Virus record (IMG/VR): IMGVR_UViG_3300042555_002327
Location: 1-26,314 of that record
Length of the DNA: 26,314 nucleotides
Reading direction: 5' to 3' (one strand)
Source of the DNA: a virus
In this document: positions 1 through 5,334 of the stretch, piece after piece
Numbering within the stretch: position 1 is the first letter of the stretch
Layout: every line of letters begins with the position of its first letter
Translations under genes and position numbers: made by a program
The notes under the pieces: model-generated
The model's database searches: none
Seen by the model: only the letters and a program-made list of their open reading frames with translations
What the model was told of the DNA's origin: nothing

Positions 1-47
1 ATGAATACATTAGTGACCGAATTGAAGAAATAGAAACCAATAAATAA
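1..47 (+). CDS. C-terminal end of an upstream gene (partial)
   Basis: Reading from base 3, an open frame gives a short charged tail (YISDRIEEIETNK) and stops at TAA 45-47, nine bases before the next ATG. Another frame opens with ATG at base 1 but stops after ten codons. The first reading looks more like the end of a gene that begins outside the window. Too little is present to name it. Confidence 0.35.
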   Translation, partial: EYISDRIEEIETNK

Positions 48-55
48 AAAAATAT

Positions 56-268
56 ATGAATAACTTTTTAGGTGGCGGGTTAGGTTTTTTCTTACAAACA
101 GCAATGGACGAGATGTTCATTTATGATAACAATCGTGAACAATGGAAAGAATCTATCAAACGAAAGTTCCGTGAATCCCGTAATCTTCCACGAAAGAAGA
201 AAAAACAAGTTAGAAAAGAACTTCAACTTGATTGGAGAATTGCAAATTGGGACCCTTTTAAATTTTGA
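56..268 (+). CDS. Small basic protein of unknown function
   Basis: A 70-residue protein not recognised as any family. It opens with a glycine/phenylalanine-rich hydrophobic stretch (residues 3-14), then turns strongly basic, with a KRKFRES segment and the lysine run RKKKKQVRKE in the middle, and ends in an aromatic tail (WRIANWDPFKF). The basic middle could bind nucleic acid, but this is only a guess. It starts just after the stop of the preceding frame and ends shortly before the promoter at 264-294, so it likely belongs to an operon entering from the left. Confidence 0.55.
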   Translation: MNNFLGGGLGFFLQTAMDEMFIYDNNREQWKESIKRKFRESRNLPRKKKKQVRKELQLDWRIANWDPFKF

Positions 269-294
269 TAATTGAAAATTTCAATTTATATTTG
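264..294 (+). promoter_or_regulatory. Bacteroidetes-type promoter
   Basis: TTTG (264-267), a 19-nt spacer and TATATTTG (287-294) match the -33/-7 pattern of Bacteroidetes primary-sigma promoters. It would give an 18-nt leader to the ORF at 313 and could read on into the tRNA-like elements beyond it. Confidence 0.6.
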
Positions 295-312
295 TAGAAA
301 TAATTAAACGAT

Positions 313-516
313 ATGAAAAACAAAGTTTGGCACAAAGTGGAGATTAGTACTGAAGAACAAAAAGTTGAAGTTTACCCAACAGAAACATTCGACGGGATTA
401 TTGTTGAAACTAAGGAGTGGGATGGTAGTAGTAGTCCTCGTTTGTATCTTAACAAAGATGAAATGGAGTTTTTGATTACCAAGATGCAAGAGATGATGAA
501 ATACGTGAAGGAATAA
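313..516 (+). CDS. Small protein of unknown function
   Basis: A 67-residue acidic protein with no recognised domain. Alternating hydrophobic and charged residues in the first two thirds (VWHKVEIS, KVEVYPTE, GIIVET, RLYLNKDE) suggest a small beta-rich fold; the end (MEFLITKMQEMMKYVKE) is an amphipathic helix. It has its own upstream promoter and stops only 6 bases before the first tRNA-like element, so message and RNA element may share a transcript. Start chosen because it is the first ATG after the promoter. Confidence 0.65.
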   Translation: MKNKVWHKVEISTEEQKVEVYPTETFDGIIVETKEWDGSSSPRLYLNKDEMEFLITKMQEMMKYVKE

Positions 517-522
517 AAGAAT

Positions 523-626
523 ACTCAGGTGGCGGAAGCGAGACGAATGCATTAGTCCGATAGACAGACGCTAGGGTAACTATCCGAGTCAGAAATGACA
601 TGAAGGTGCAAGTCCTTCTCTGAGTA
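523..626 (+). ncRNA. Class II tRNA-like element without a normal anticodon arm
   Basis: The ends pair as a 7-bp acceptor (ACTCAGG 523-529 with TCTGAGT 619-625), followed by a discriminator-like A and CAAA, as after the real tRNAs here. A T-arm (GAAGG, loop TGCAAGT, CCTTC; 602-618) and a long-variable-arm-like hairpin (GTCA GAAA TGAC, 588-599) are clear. The D and anticodon regions do not fit: GATAG/CTATC can pair but closes a 16-nt loop, and the D region is too long. Part of it also resembles the P8-P7 segment of the tRNA-Leu intron at 9739-9936. It may be a degenerate tRNA, a tRNA mimic or an intron remnant. Confidence 0.45.
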
Positions 627-696
627 CAAACCAACCAAGGGCAATACGGGTTCATACCTGTGGAGCAAGGAGACGGCCAGGAAAGACTGGCAACAT

Positions 697-763
697 AGTC
701 AGGTAACTTAATTGGCAAAGCTCCTAACAAGGAAGATTGCAGGTTCAAATCCTGTCCTGACTA
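697..763 (+). tRNA. tRNA-like gene with a collapsed anticodon arm
   Basis: Acceptor AGTCAGG/CCTGACT (7 bp, perfect), a D-arm with the usual AATTGG, and a canonical T-arm (GCAGG, loop TTCAAAT, CCTGT) are present, ending in A then CAAA. Between the D-arm and T-arm only 17 nt remain where about 23 are needed: TCCT-AACA-AGGA forms a 4-bp stem with a 4-nt loop. No 7-nt loop with U33 and an anticodon can be drawn. The element is 67 nt long. It is either a pseudo-tRNA or a non-decoding RNA that keeps the processing and elbow features. A GCCAG/CTGGC hairpin lies just upstream (about 675-690). Confidence 0.55.
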
Positions 764-769
764 CAAACT

Positions 770-870
770 ATTAGTAAACTTTAGTACCCGTACAGGTCAC
801 GTAGGGTTAAATTAGATACAATTTCGTGCCACATTTGTGGGAACTGGAAGTAGAATGCTAAAGAACTAAT
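770..870 (+). ncRNA. Candidate multi-hairpin RNA
   Basis: Long-range pairing ATTAGT (770-775) with ACTAAT (865-870) and CTTTAG (779-784) with CTAAAG (858-863) encloses three local hairpins: ACCC-g-TAC/GTA-GGGT, AAATT/AATTT and CCAC/GTGG. No protein frame fits. It follows the anticodon-less tRNA-like element and precedes the tRNA-Met promoter. The family is not recognised. Confidence 0.4.
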
Positions 871-893
871 GGTTAAAAATAAATAAGATTTTT

Positions 894-925
894 CTTGACA
901 CGGGAGTATTTATATCTTACCTTTG
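894..925 (+). promoter_or_regulatory. Bacteroidetes-type promoter of tRNA-Met
   Basis: CTTG (894-897), 20 nt, TACCTTTG (918-925). The transcript would begin near 930 with AAACAATTCGGAAA, nearly the same leader as the giant RNA transcript at about 17721, followed by a CAATTC/GAATTG hairpin before the tRNA. Confidence 0.65.
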
Positions 926-970
926 TCAAACAATTCGGAAACGACTGAATTGAAAAACAAAATATTATAA

Positions 971-1048
971 AGCAGGATGGAGAAGATGGTCTATCTCGTG
1001 ACTCTCATAAGGTCAAGGTCGCAAGTTCGAATCTTGCTCCTGCTTCCA
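971..1048 (+). tRNA. tRNA-Met (CAT)
   Basis: Full cloverleaf: acceptor AGCAGGA/TCCTGCT, D-arm GAGA/TCTC with GG in the loop, anticodon stem TGACT/GGTCA around loop CTCATAA (anticodon CAT), T-arm GCAAG-TTCGAAT-CTTGC. The discriminator is T and the CCA end is encoded (1046-1048), unlike most other tRNAs in the window. The anticodon could also belong to a lysidine-modified Ile tRNA; the sequence alone does not decide. Confidence 0.85.
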
Positions 1049-1049
1049 A

Positions 1050-1160
1050 AAGATAGAAGTAAGTTTCACCTGTTGCAGGCAACATAAAGTAAGATTCACA
1101 ACTTGACTGGTCGTTACTTCTTATAGTGAGAAATGTGGACACTATAGGCTATCTTTTTTT
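1050..1160 (+). ncRNA. Three-way-junction RNA ending in a U-tract
   Basis: Stem AAGATAG (1050-1056) with CTATCTT (1149-1155) encloses two arms: AAGTAA/TTACTT (about 1057-1119) and TATAGTG/CACTATA (1122-1146). The first arm contains a smaller GTTG-CAGG-CAAC hairpin. Seven T residues follow the outer stem, so it may also act as a terminator after tRNA-Met. It lies between two tRNAs, and part of it (ATAGAAGTAAGT) repeats in the D-arm of tRNA-Glu, suggesting descent from a tRNA copy. No known family recognised. Confidence 0.45.
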
Positions 1161-1164
1161 ATTT

Positions 1165-1236
1165 GGCCCGTTCGTATAGAAGTAAGTACACTGCCCTTTC
1201 ACGGCAGAGACGGCGGAGCGTTACCGCCACGGGCTA
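1165..1236 (+). tRNA. tRNA-Glu (TTC)
   Basis: Acceptor GGCCCGT/ACGGGCT (one G-U), short D-stem GTA/TAC, anticodon stem CTGCC/GGCAG with loop CTTTCAC (anticodon TTC), T-stem GGCGG/CCGCC, discriminator A, CCA not encoded. Two oddities: the T-loop reads AGCGTTA instead of a TTC-type loop, and the D-loop lacks the usual GG pair, so the elbow contact may be weakened. Its last three bases form the stop codon of the minus-strand endonuclease gene. Confidence 0.7.
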
Positions 1237-2133
1237 CAAATCCTTCTCATAAGATTTAATCCACTTTCGGATTGAGTTGTCAGAAACTCCAAACATTCTT
1301 CCTGTTTTACTATATCCATTCGTTTTAACTAAATCAATCAACTCTTGATAAGGAGGACGAGTAACTCTTCTTTGTTTAATAGACCTTTCAATTTCACCTT
1401 TTGTTAAACCACAAGATTCTCTTTCTTTTTTCTGTCTTTTCTTTGGGAACTTTACTACCCCAAGTTTCATAGATTGTATTTTTGGTCTATCATTAATTAT
1501 TGAGATTATTGTGTTGAATACTGATTTGATATTTGTTTTAACTTCGTTTTCACTAACACGTAAGATAAACCAACCATCTTCCTTTAATAACTCATCTTTT
1601 TTATCATCCCTTTCTTTTCTTTCAGGTAATAAATGTTGAGACCCATCAATCTCAACCGCAACCTTTTCATTAACAAACGCGAAATCTATAAAGTAGGGGA
1701 ATACAGAATATTCTCTAACTATTGAATATTTTTTATCTAAACACAATTCATATACCTTTTCCAAAAATAGTTTTTCAGGGTAGGATAAATTCTTAGTCCT
1801 CCAAGCAGTTTGTTCGGGGTTTTCTTTCATAAACTTAATCCTGATTTCTCTAATTTTTTGTTTTGTCTCATCAGAATGTTTGAATGATTCTGGAAATAAT
1901 TTACGTGCAATTTTATTTGATTCACTTGATGTCCTTAAACTATTCCCTAATAAATCCACAATTGTTTGTGAACCTAAATTATACTTGTCTTTTATCCTTT
2001 TTATTGACCATAATTCATCAATATATAATTTCTTAATCTCTTCTTTTACATTATAAACATACTCACAAGTGGTTTGATGAACCATTAGTGCCCCATTATT
2101 TTTAATTTCTTTACCACAAATGTTACATTCCAT
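1234..2133 (-). CDS. Vsr-like (EDxHD) homing endonuclease with zinc finger
   Basis: A 299-residue protein. An N-terminal C2HC finger (C3, C6, H19, C23) is followed by a helical region, a NUMOD3-like segment (HSDETKQKIREI, about 86-97), and a Vsr/DUF559-like nuclease core at about 145-200 with D150, E161, D163 and H167 (IDFAF, VEIDGSQH). A helix-turn-helix (GVSDNSIRKWIKSY) closes the protein. This architecture is typical of free-standing phage homing enzymes that cut a neighbouring allele and spread by repair. It lies opposite to and between tRNA-Glu and tRNA-Tyr, and its stop codon overlaps the tRNA-Glu 3' end, so it probably invaded the tRNA array. Target site unknown. Confidence 0.75.
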   Translation of the reverse strand: MECNICGKEIKNNGALMVHQTTCEYVYNVKEEIKKLYIDELWSIKRIKDKYNLGSQTIVDLLGNSLRTSSESNKIARKLFPESFKHSDETKQKIREIRIKFMKENPEQTAWRTKNLSYPEKLFLEKVYELCLDKKYSIVREYSVFPYFIDFAFVNEKVAVEIDGSQHLLPERKERDDKKDELLKEDGWFILRVSENEVKTNIKSVFNTIISIINDRPKIQSMKLGVVKFPKKRQKKERESCGLTKGEIERSIKQRRVTRPPYQELIDLVKTNGYSKTGRMFGVSDNSIRKWIKSYEKDL

Positions 2134-2147
2134 AATACCCTTTTATT

Positions 2148-2155
2148 ATAAATAT
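2148..2155 (-). promoter_or_regulatory. ATATTTAT motif before the Vsr-like endonuclease
   Basis: Read on the minus strand, ATATTTAT ends 14 nt before the endonuclease start. Confidence 0.4.
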
Positions 2156-2197
2156 CTGAACTCTTATCAAAAGTCAGTTGTCCTAACTATTTTTTTC

Positions 2198-2227
2198 TTG
2201 TTTTTTGAAATATTTATTGTATCTTTG
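2198..2227 (+). promoter_or_regulatory. Promoter of the tRNA-Tyr unit
   Basis: TTG (2198-2200), 19 nt, TATCTTTG (2220-2227), 12 nt before tRNA-Tyr. An ATATTTAT motif (2210-2217) lies inside the spacer, so both putative promoter classes overlap here. Confidence 0.6.
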
Positions 2228-2239
2228 TAAAAGAAATAA

Positions 2240-2321
2240 GGGAGTATCGCATAGCGGCAATTGCAAGACACTGTAAATGTCTCACCGATAGGTTTCGGAG
2301 GTTCGAGTCCTTCTACTCCCA
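2240..2321 (+). tRNA. tRNA-Tyr (GTA)
   Basis: Acceptor GGGAGTA/TACTCCC, anticodon stem AGACA/TGTCT with loop CTGTAAA (anticodon GTA), long variable arm CCGA-TAGGTT-TCGG as expected for bacterial Tyr, T-arm GGAGG-TTCGAGT-CCTTC, discriminator A, no encoded CCA. Confidence 0.88.
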
Positions 2322-2582
2322 CAAAACAAATCATACAGAAGATGAGGTTAGCACTCATTGAAAGGAACTTTGGCTTATGGGAGTAATTACCCAATAAGTT
2401 GTAAATGACCCAAAGTACTCTGTGATGGACCCTGCTCTGTGTGGCCACGCAACAGGTGAGGAGTAAATTATCCTCTGTCAAATCCACAACTACGGAGAGC
2501 GTAGATGGTTTGTTAAAACTAAAAATGAACTTTAAAAAGGGCGCTTCCTGAAAGATTGGCTCGCTGGGCCCGAGTTCATTTT
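2322..2582 (+). ncRNA. Multi-hairpin RNA downstream of tRNA-Tyr
   Basis: No credible ORF. Successive hairpins can be drawn: ATGAG/CTCAT; a long arm ACTTTGG/CCAAAGT enclosing CTTAT-GGG/CCC-A-ATAAG; CCTG..TGTGT/ACGCA..CAGG; GAGGA/TCCTC; CTACG-GAGAG-CGTAG; and AAAATGAACT/AGTTCATTTT (10 bp) near the end. They sit between tRNA-Tyr and a terminator, so one transcript could carry tRNA plus RNA. It lacks the conserved sequences I would expect of RNase P RNA or tmRNA. Function unknown. Confidence 0.45.
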
Positions 2583-2612
2583 AACCCTTCTCCAAAAGAG
2601 AGGGGTTTTTTA
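2583..2612 (+). terminator. Rho-independent terminator of the tRNA-Tyr unit
   Basis: AACCCTTCTC pairs with GAGAGGGGTT (one G-U) over a CAAAA-type loop, followed by a T-run. Confidence 0.8.
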
Positions 2613-2636
2613 TTTTACTATTAACTTAATTTGCCT

Positions 2637-2644
2637 TATCTTTG
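2637..2644 (+). promoter_or_regulatory. -7 box for the T9SS-type protein
   Basis: TATCTTTG lies 22 nt before the start codon at 2667. No good -33 TTTG is seen at the usual distance because the preceding terminator occupies the site. Confidence 0.5.
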
Positions 2645-2666
2645 TCTAAATTAAAAAAAAATAATT

Positions 2667-3677
2667 ATGAAATTAAAAACTATTCTTTTCGCTCTTATGG
2701 GCATTCTGACACTTAACGTGTTTTCTCAATTCCCAATCAACTTGACCGTTATTGGTGATGTAAATTGTCCATATACCGTTACAGGTATGTACATTGATTC
2801 TTTGAACCAAACAACTGGTGAATTGGTTTTGACTTCCGACCCATCAGGTGTTTACACAACATCGGTTCCTATGGTTGGTAGTGACATTTATGTTTATCTA
2901 TGTGCAACCAATTGTATGGGTATGACTCAGTGTACTGGTGGTATTGTTATCTTTGGAGCAATTAACACATATACAATTGATTTGACTTCAGTTATTGATA
3001 GTGACGGTGATGGTTGGGGTGATGATGTTGATTGTGGTCCTTTTGACCCATATACACATCCTCAGGCTATGGAAATGTGTGATGGAATTGACAATAACTG
3101 TGACGGACAACTTGAAATGACTCCATCACTTAATATGTATTTTGTTTCTGATTCAGTTGTTACAGAAGATAATACAATCTTTTTGATTAACCAATCTTCA
3201 AATTGTATTGGATATTCTTGGACTTTTGGTAATGGTGACTCAGCAAATGTTGCATACCCAACAACAACTTATGGAGGTGTTGGAACATATCAAATATGTG
3301 TTGGAGGATATTCTATTGACGGATGTGTTGCTGACACTTGTTTAACATTTACAATTGATTCTATGGGATGGTATCCTGGTGGTATAATGACCGAGTGGGT
3401 GTTGAATGTTGTTGATAGTTACACTGTTGGTGTTGAAGAAACAATGACCAACAATGTTAAGGTATGGCCAAATCCTGTATCAGGTATGATTAACGTATCA
3501 ACACCATCTAATAACGGAAACATTAAGATTATGTCAGTTGACGGAAGATGTGTTTATCAAAACAAATACATAGCAAATATGATGGAAATTGATTCTGAAA
3601 ATCTAAGTCAGGGGACCTATGTGATTATGATTAATGATGACTCAGGTAAGCTCTACACCACGAAGATTGTAAAGTAA
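2667..3677 (+). CDS. Secreted protein with MopE-like repeat, PKD-like domain and T9SS sorting domain
   Basis: 336 residues. A signal peptide (1-20, cut near FS-QF) leads into a beta-rich region, a DSDGDGWGDD..CDGIDNNCDG segment (about 111-147) typical of MopE-like metal-binding motifs, a PKD-like domain (about 160-230, WTFGNGDS) and a C-terminal domain from V264 (KVWPNP ... GTYVIMI ... KIVK) matching the type A T9SS sorting signal. In Bacteroidetes such proteins cross the outer membrane through T9SS and are released or anchored at the surface. It has its own promoter and terminator. In a phage it would modify the infected host's surface or surroundings; the exact job is unknown. Recent capture from a host is possible. 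Confidence 0.85.
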   Translation: MKLKTILFALMGILTLNVFSQFPINLTVIGDVNCPYTVTGMYIDSLNQTTGELVLTSDPSGVYTTSVPMVGSDIYVYLCATNCMGMTQCTGGIVIFGAINTYTIDLTSVIDSDGDGWGDDVDCGPFDPYTHPQAMEMCDGIDNNCDGQLEMTPSLNMYFVSDSVVTEDNTIFLINQSSNCIGYSWTFGNGDSANVAYPTTTYGGVGTYQICVGGYSIDGCVADTCLTFTIDSMGWYPGGIMTEWVLNVVDSYTVGVEETMTNNVKVWPNPVSGMINVSTPSNNGNIKIMSVDGRCVYQNKYIANMMEIDSENLSQGTYVIMINDDSGKLYTTKIVK

Positions 3678-3683
3678 TAATAT

Positions 3684-3712
3684 AAACCCCTCCAAGTGAG
3701 GGGTTTTGTTTT
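3684..3712 (+). terminator. Terminator after the T9SS-type protein
   Basis: AAACCCCTC pairs perfectly with GAGGGGTTT across CAAGT, followed by a T-rich tail. The next gene's ATATTTAT motif starts 7 nt later. Confidence 0.85.
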
Positions 3713-3718
3713 TGTAAT

Positions 3719-3726
3719 ATATTTAT
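3719..3726 (+). promoter_or_regulatory. ATATTTAT motif, 5 nt before the gene at 3732
   Basis: The box lies between a strong terminator and the start codon with a 5-nt gap, the commonest gap for this motif in the window. Confidence 0.5.
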
Positions 3727-3731
3727 TACAT

Positions 3732-4838
3732 ATGAAGAAGATAGTTAAATTAACTGAATCAGATTTGGTTAAGATTGTTAAAAGAGTTATAAACGAACAA
3801 TCAGAACAATCAAAAAAATTATATACATCTTGGGCTAATAAAAAAAGTGGAAATCCTGAAATGGCAATGTCCATTATGGATGACGTGTTAAAATTCCAAA
3901 GGTCATTACCTATGAGGGATTTTGCAAAATATTCTTCATATGAACAGTTAAAGAAAGATTTGGATAAGGTTATTGGTGACAGGAAAGAAAAAGATGCTAC
4001 AAAGGTATATGAGGATAAGGACTTGTTAATTATTCAGGCCAATACTTGGGAGGCAAGTTGTAAGTATGGTGCGGGGACCAAGTGGTGCACTGCCGGTAGA
4101 GACACACCTGTGAATTGGGAAAGATATAATAGAACAGGAACTGAGTTCATTTGGATTTTTAAGAATAAACCAAATACTGACCCAGGTTATAAGTATTCAC
4201 ATCATATTAAACCCGATGATGGACAAGATTGGTGTGACGCATTAAACAACTGTAGGGTTGAATTAAGCGATAAATCATACCCAAAGCAACACCCAAAGTA
4301 TGACGAGATTATTGAAAAGTTAAAATCAATCCATAATGAAAGAAATATTGTGGACCCAGATAGAGAAAGGAAACTCATTGATAAATTAATTTATACTTGG
4401 ATTGATAACCATCAGGATGAACTTGAGGCAATGTATTTAAAAGATTTTAATCCTAATAAACTTTGGAAGAGTATTTGGAGTGAAACTTTAATGGATGGTG
4501 GATGGGAGTATGATTATGAAGATGTTGACCCTGATGAACTTGATAATATCCTTGGTGACCTTTCCAGAAATATCCCACCGTATTATGGTAATGGTGATAT
4601 TGAAGTAAGTAATGTTGATTTCTTCTATGATGTTAAATCAGGTATCGGCAGTTATATGCATAAGAAACAGATGGCGTTTACTTCTGAGAATTTGGAACGA
4701 ATTATTAATACTATAGATGTAGATATGATAGCTACAAATAATTTTTTTGATAGTGTGGATGAAGAAATTGCAGAACGGATGAAAGAAACGGCTTACGAAA
4801 TGATAAATGATGAACTCAGAGATAGATTGGGTATTTAA
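3732..4838 (+). CDS. Tagged phage protein with YGAGTKWCTA motif
   Basis: 368 residues; the start at 3732 is chosen because it opens the conserved tag KLTESDLVKIVKRVI-NEQ and follows the ATATTTAT box. The tag contains I-N-E, fitting a T4-type prohead protease site. Residues about 105-125 hold KYGAGTKWCTAGRD, a motif I associate with uncharacterised phage proteins; W, C and H residues cluster around it (W105, C110, YSHH, DWCD). The C-terminal half is acidic and helical. The family function is not known to me. It heads a run of tagged genes and may be an injected or head-internal protein, by inference only. Confidence 0.75.
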   Translation: MKKIVKLTESDLVKIVKRVINEQSEQSKKLYTSWANKKSGNPEMAMSIMDDVLKFQRSLPMRDFAKYSSYEQLKKDLDKVIGDRKEKDATKVYEDKDLLIIQANTWEASCKYGAGTKWCTAGRDTPVNWERYNRTGTEFIWIFKNKPNTDPGYKYSHHIKPDDGQDWCDALNNCRVELSDKSYPKQHPKYDEIIEKLKSIHNERNIVDPDRERKLIDKLIYTWIDNHQDELEAMYLKDFNPNKLWKSIWSETLMDGGWEYDYEDVDPDELDNILGDLSRNIPPYYGNGDIEVSNVDFFYDVKSGIGSYMHKKQMAFTSENLERIINTIDVDMIATNNFFDSVDEEIAERMKETAYEMINDELRDRLGI

Positions 4839-4859
4839 TTTATTTAAGATTATAACAAT

Positions 4860-5168
4860 ATGAAATACCTAATCACCGAATCACAAATTGATAAAGTAAT
4901 TTTTAAGTATCTTAATCATCAGGACTTCATTCAGATTGATAAAGGTGACAAAATATATTTTGTTAATTCAGATGACGATGAATACGCTCAGATTAGATAT
5001 GATGAAGATGATGGTGAATGTTTTATTTATATTGGTTTGATTGAAGAAATTTCGTCTTTCTTTTCTTTACAAAGCTCTGATTCTAAGGAAGTTATTGGTA
5101 GATGGGTTGAGAATACCCTACAAATAATGGTTGAATACACCACTCCATCTACAGAAATTTGGATGTAA
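4860..5168 (+). CDS. YLITESQ-family small protein, copy 1
   Basis: 102 residues, paralogous to the genes at 8379 and 8729. It opens with MKYLITESQ, holding an I-T-E site, followed by a compact acidic body rich in beta/turn residues (FIQIDKGDKIYFV, QIRYDEDDGECFIYIGLI, SFFSLQ.SDSKEVIGRWVENTL). This copy begins IDKVIFKYLN where the other two have AKMAATFRKLDMKK. The coding repeat GGGTTGAGAATACCC near the end (WVENTL) occurs again just after the stop codon. Function unknown; it follows the tagged gene at 3732 by 21 nt. Confidence 0.75.
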   Translation: MKYLITESQIDKVIFKYLNHQDFIQIDKGDKIYFVNSDDDEYAQIRYDEDDGECFIYIGLIEEISSFFSLQSSDSKEVIGRWVENTLQIMVEYTTPSTEIWM

Positions 5169-5185
5169 GTGGGTTGAGAATACCC
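5104..5185 (+). repeat. GGGTTGAGAATACCC repeat pair
   Basis: Two copies (5104-5118 inside the gene, 5171-5185 after its stop) of a 15-nt sequence able to form a GGGT/ACCC hairpin. Related copies lie at 8626-8640, 8976-8989 (partial), 9017-9031 and 9083-9097, all at the ends of the paralogous YLITESQ genes. Confidence 0.7.
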
Positions 5186-5189
5186 TACA

Positions 5190-5334
5190 ATTAATCTTTA
5201 CACAAAAACAAATTACCTTATAATTATTAATGAAACCTTGTTGCTGAGGTCCACCTGTCCTTTGAGACAGTTGAGTTGGAGAAATACCAACAAAGTGGGG
5301 TTCAATAAACATAAACAATAAAATAAGGTAAAAA
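5190..5334 (+). promoter_or_regulatory. Structured 5' leader of the zinc-ribbon protein gene
   Basis: No ORF. Hairpins CTGTC/GACAG (5255-5270) and GTTGG/CCAAC (5275-5291) lie 43 nt before the start codon. CAAC can alternatively pair with TTGTTG (5238-5243), and CCAC (5251-5254) with GTGG (5296-5299), so mutually exclusive folds are possible, as in regulatory leaders. No known riboswitch is recognised. Confidence 0.35.

Noticed and set aside
476-748. A 90-residue minus-strand frame over the tRNA-like elements
   Set aside because: Antisense to the RNA elements, with no start signals and cysteine/serine-rich random composition.
523-763. A complete group I intron joining the two tRNA-like elements
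   Set aside because: The P8-P7-like segment is present, but no convincing P3, P6 or exon pair can be drawn, and the second element has contiguous arms.
2167-2487. A 106-residue minus-strand frame over tRNA-Tyr
   Set aside because: It runs antisense through the tRNA and hairpins; its apparent order comes from the reversed tRNA sequence.
2322-2582. RNase P RNA or tmRNA
   Set aside because: The conserved RNase P core sequences and a tmRNA tag reading frame with tRNA-like ends are not seen.
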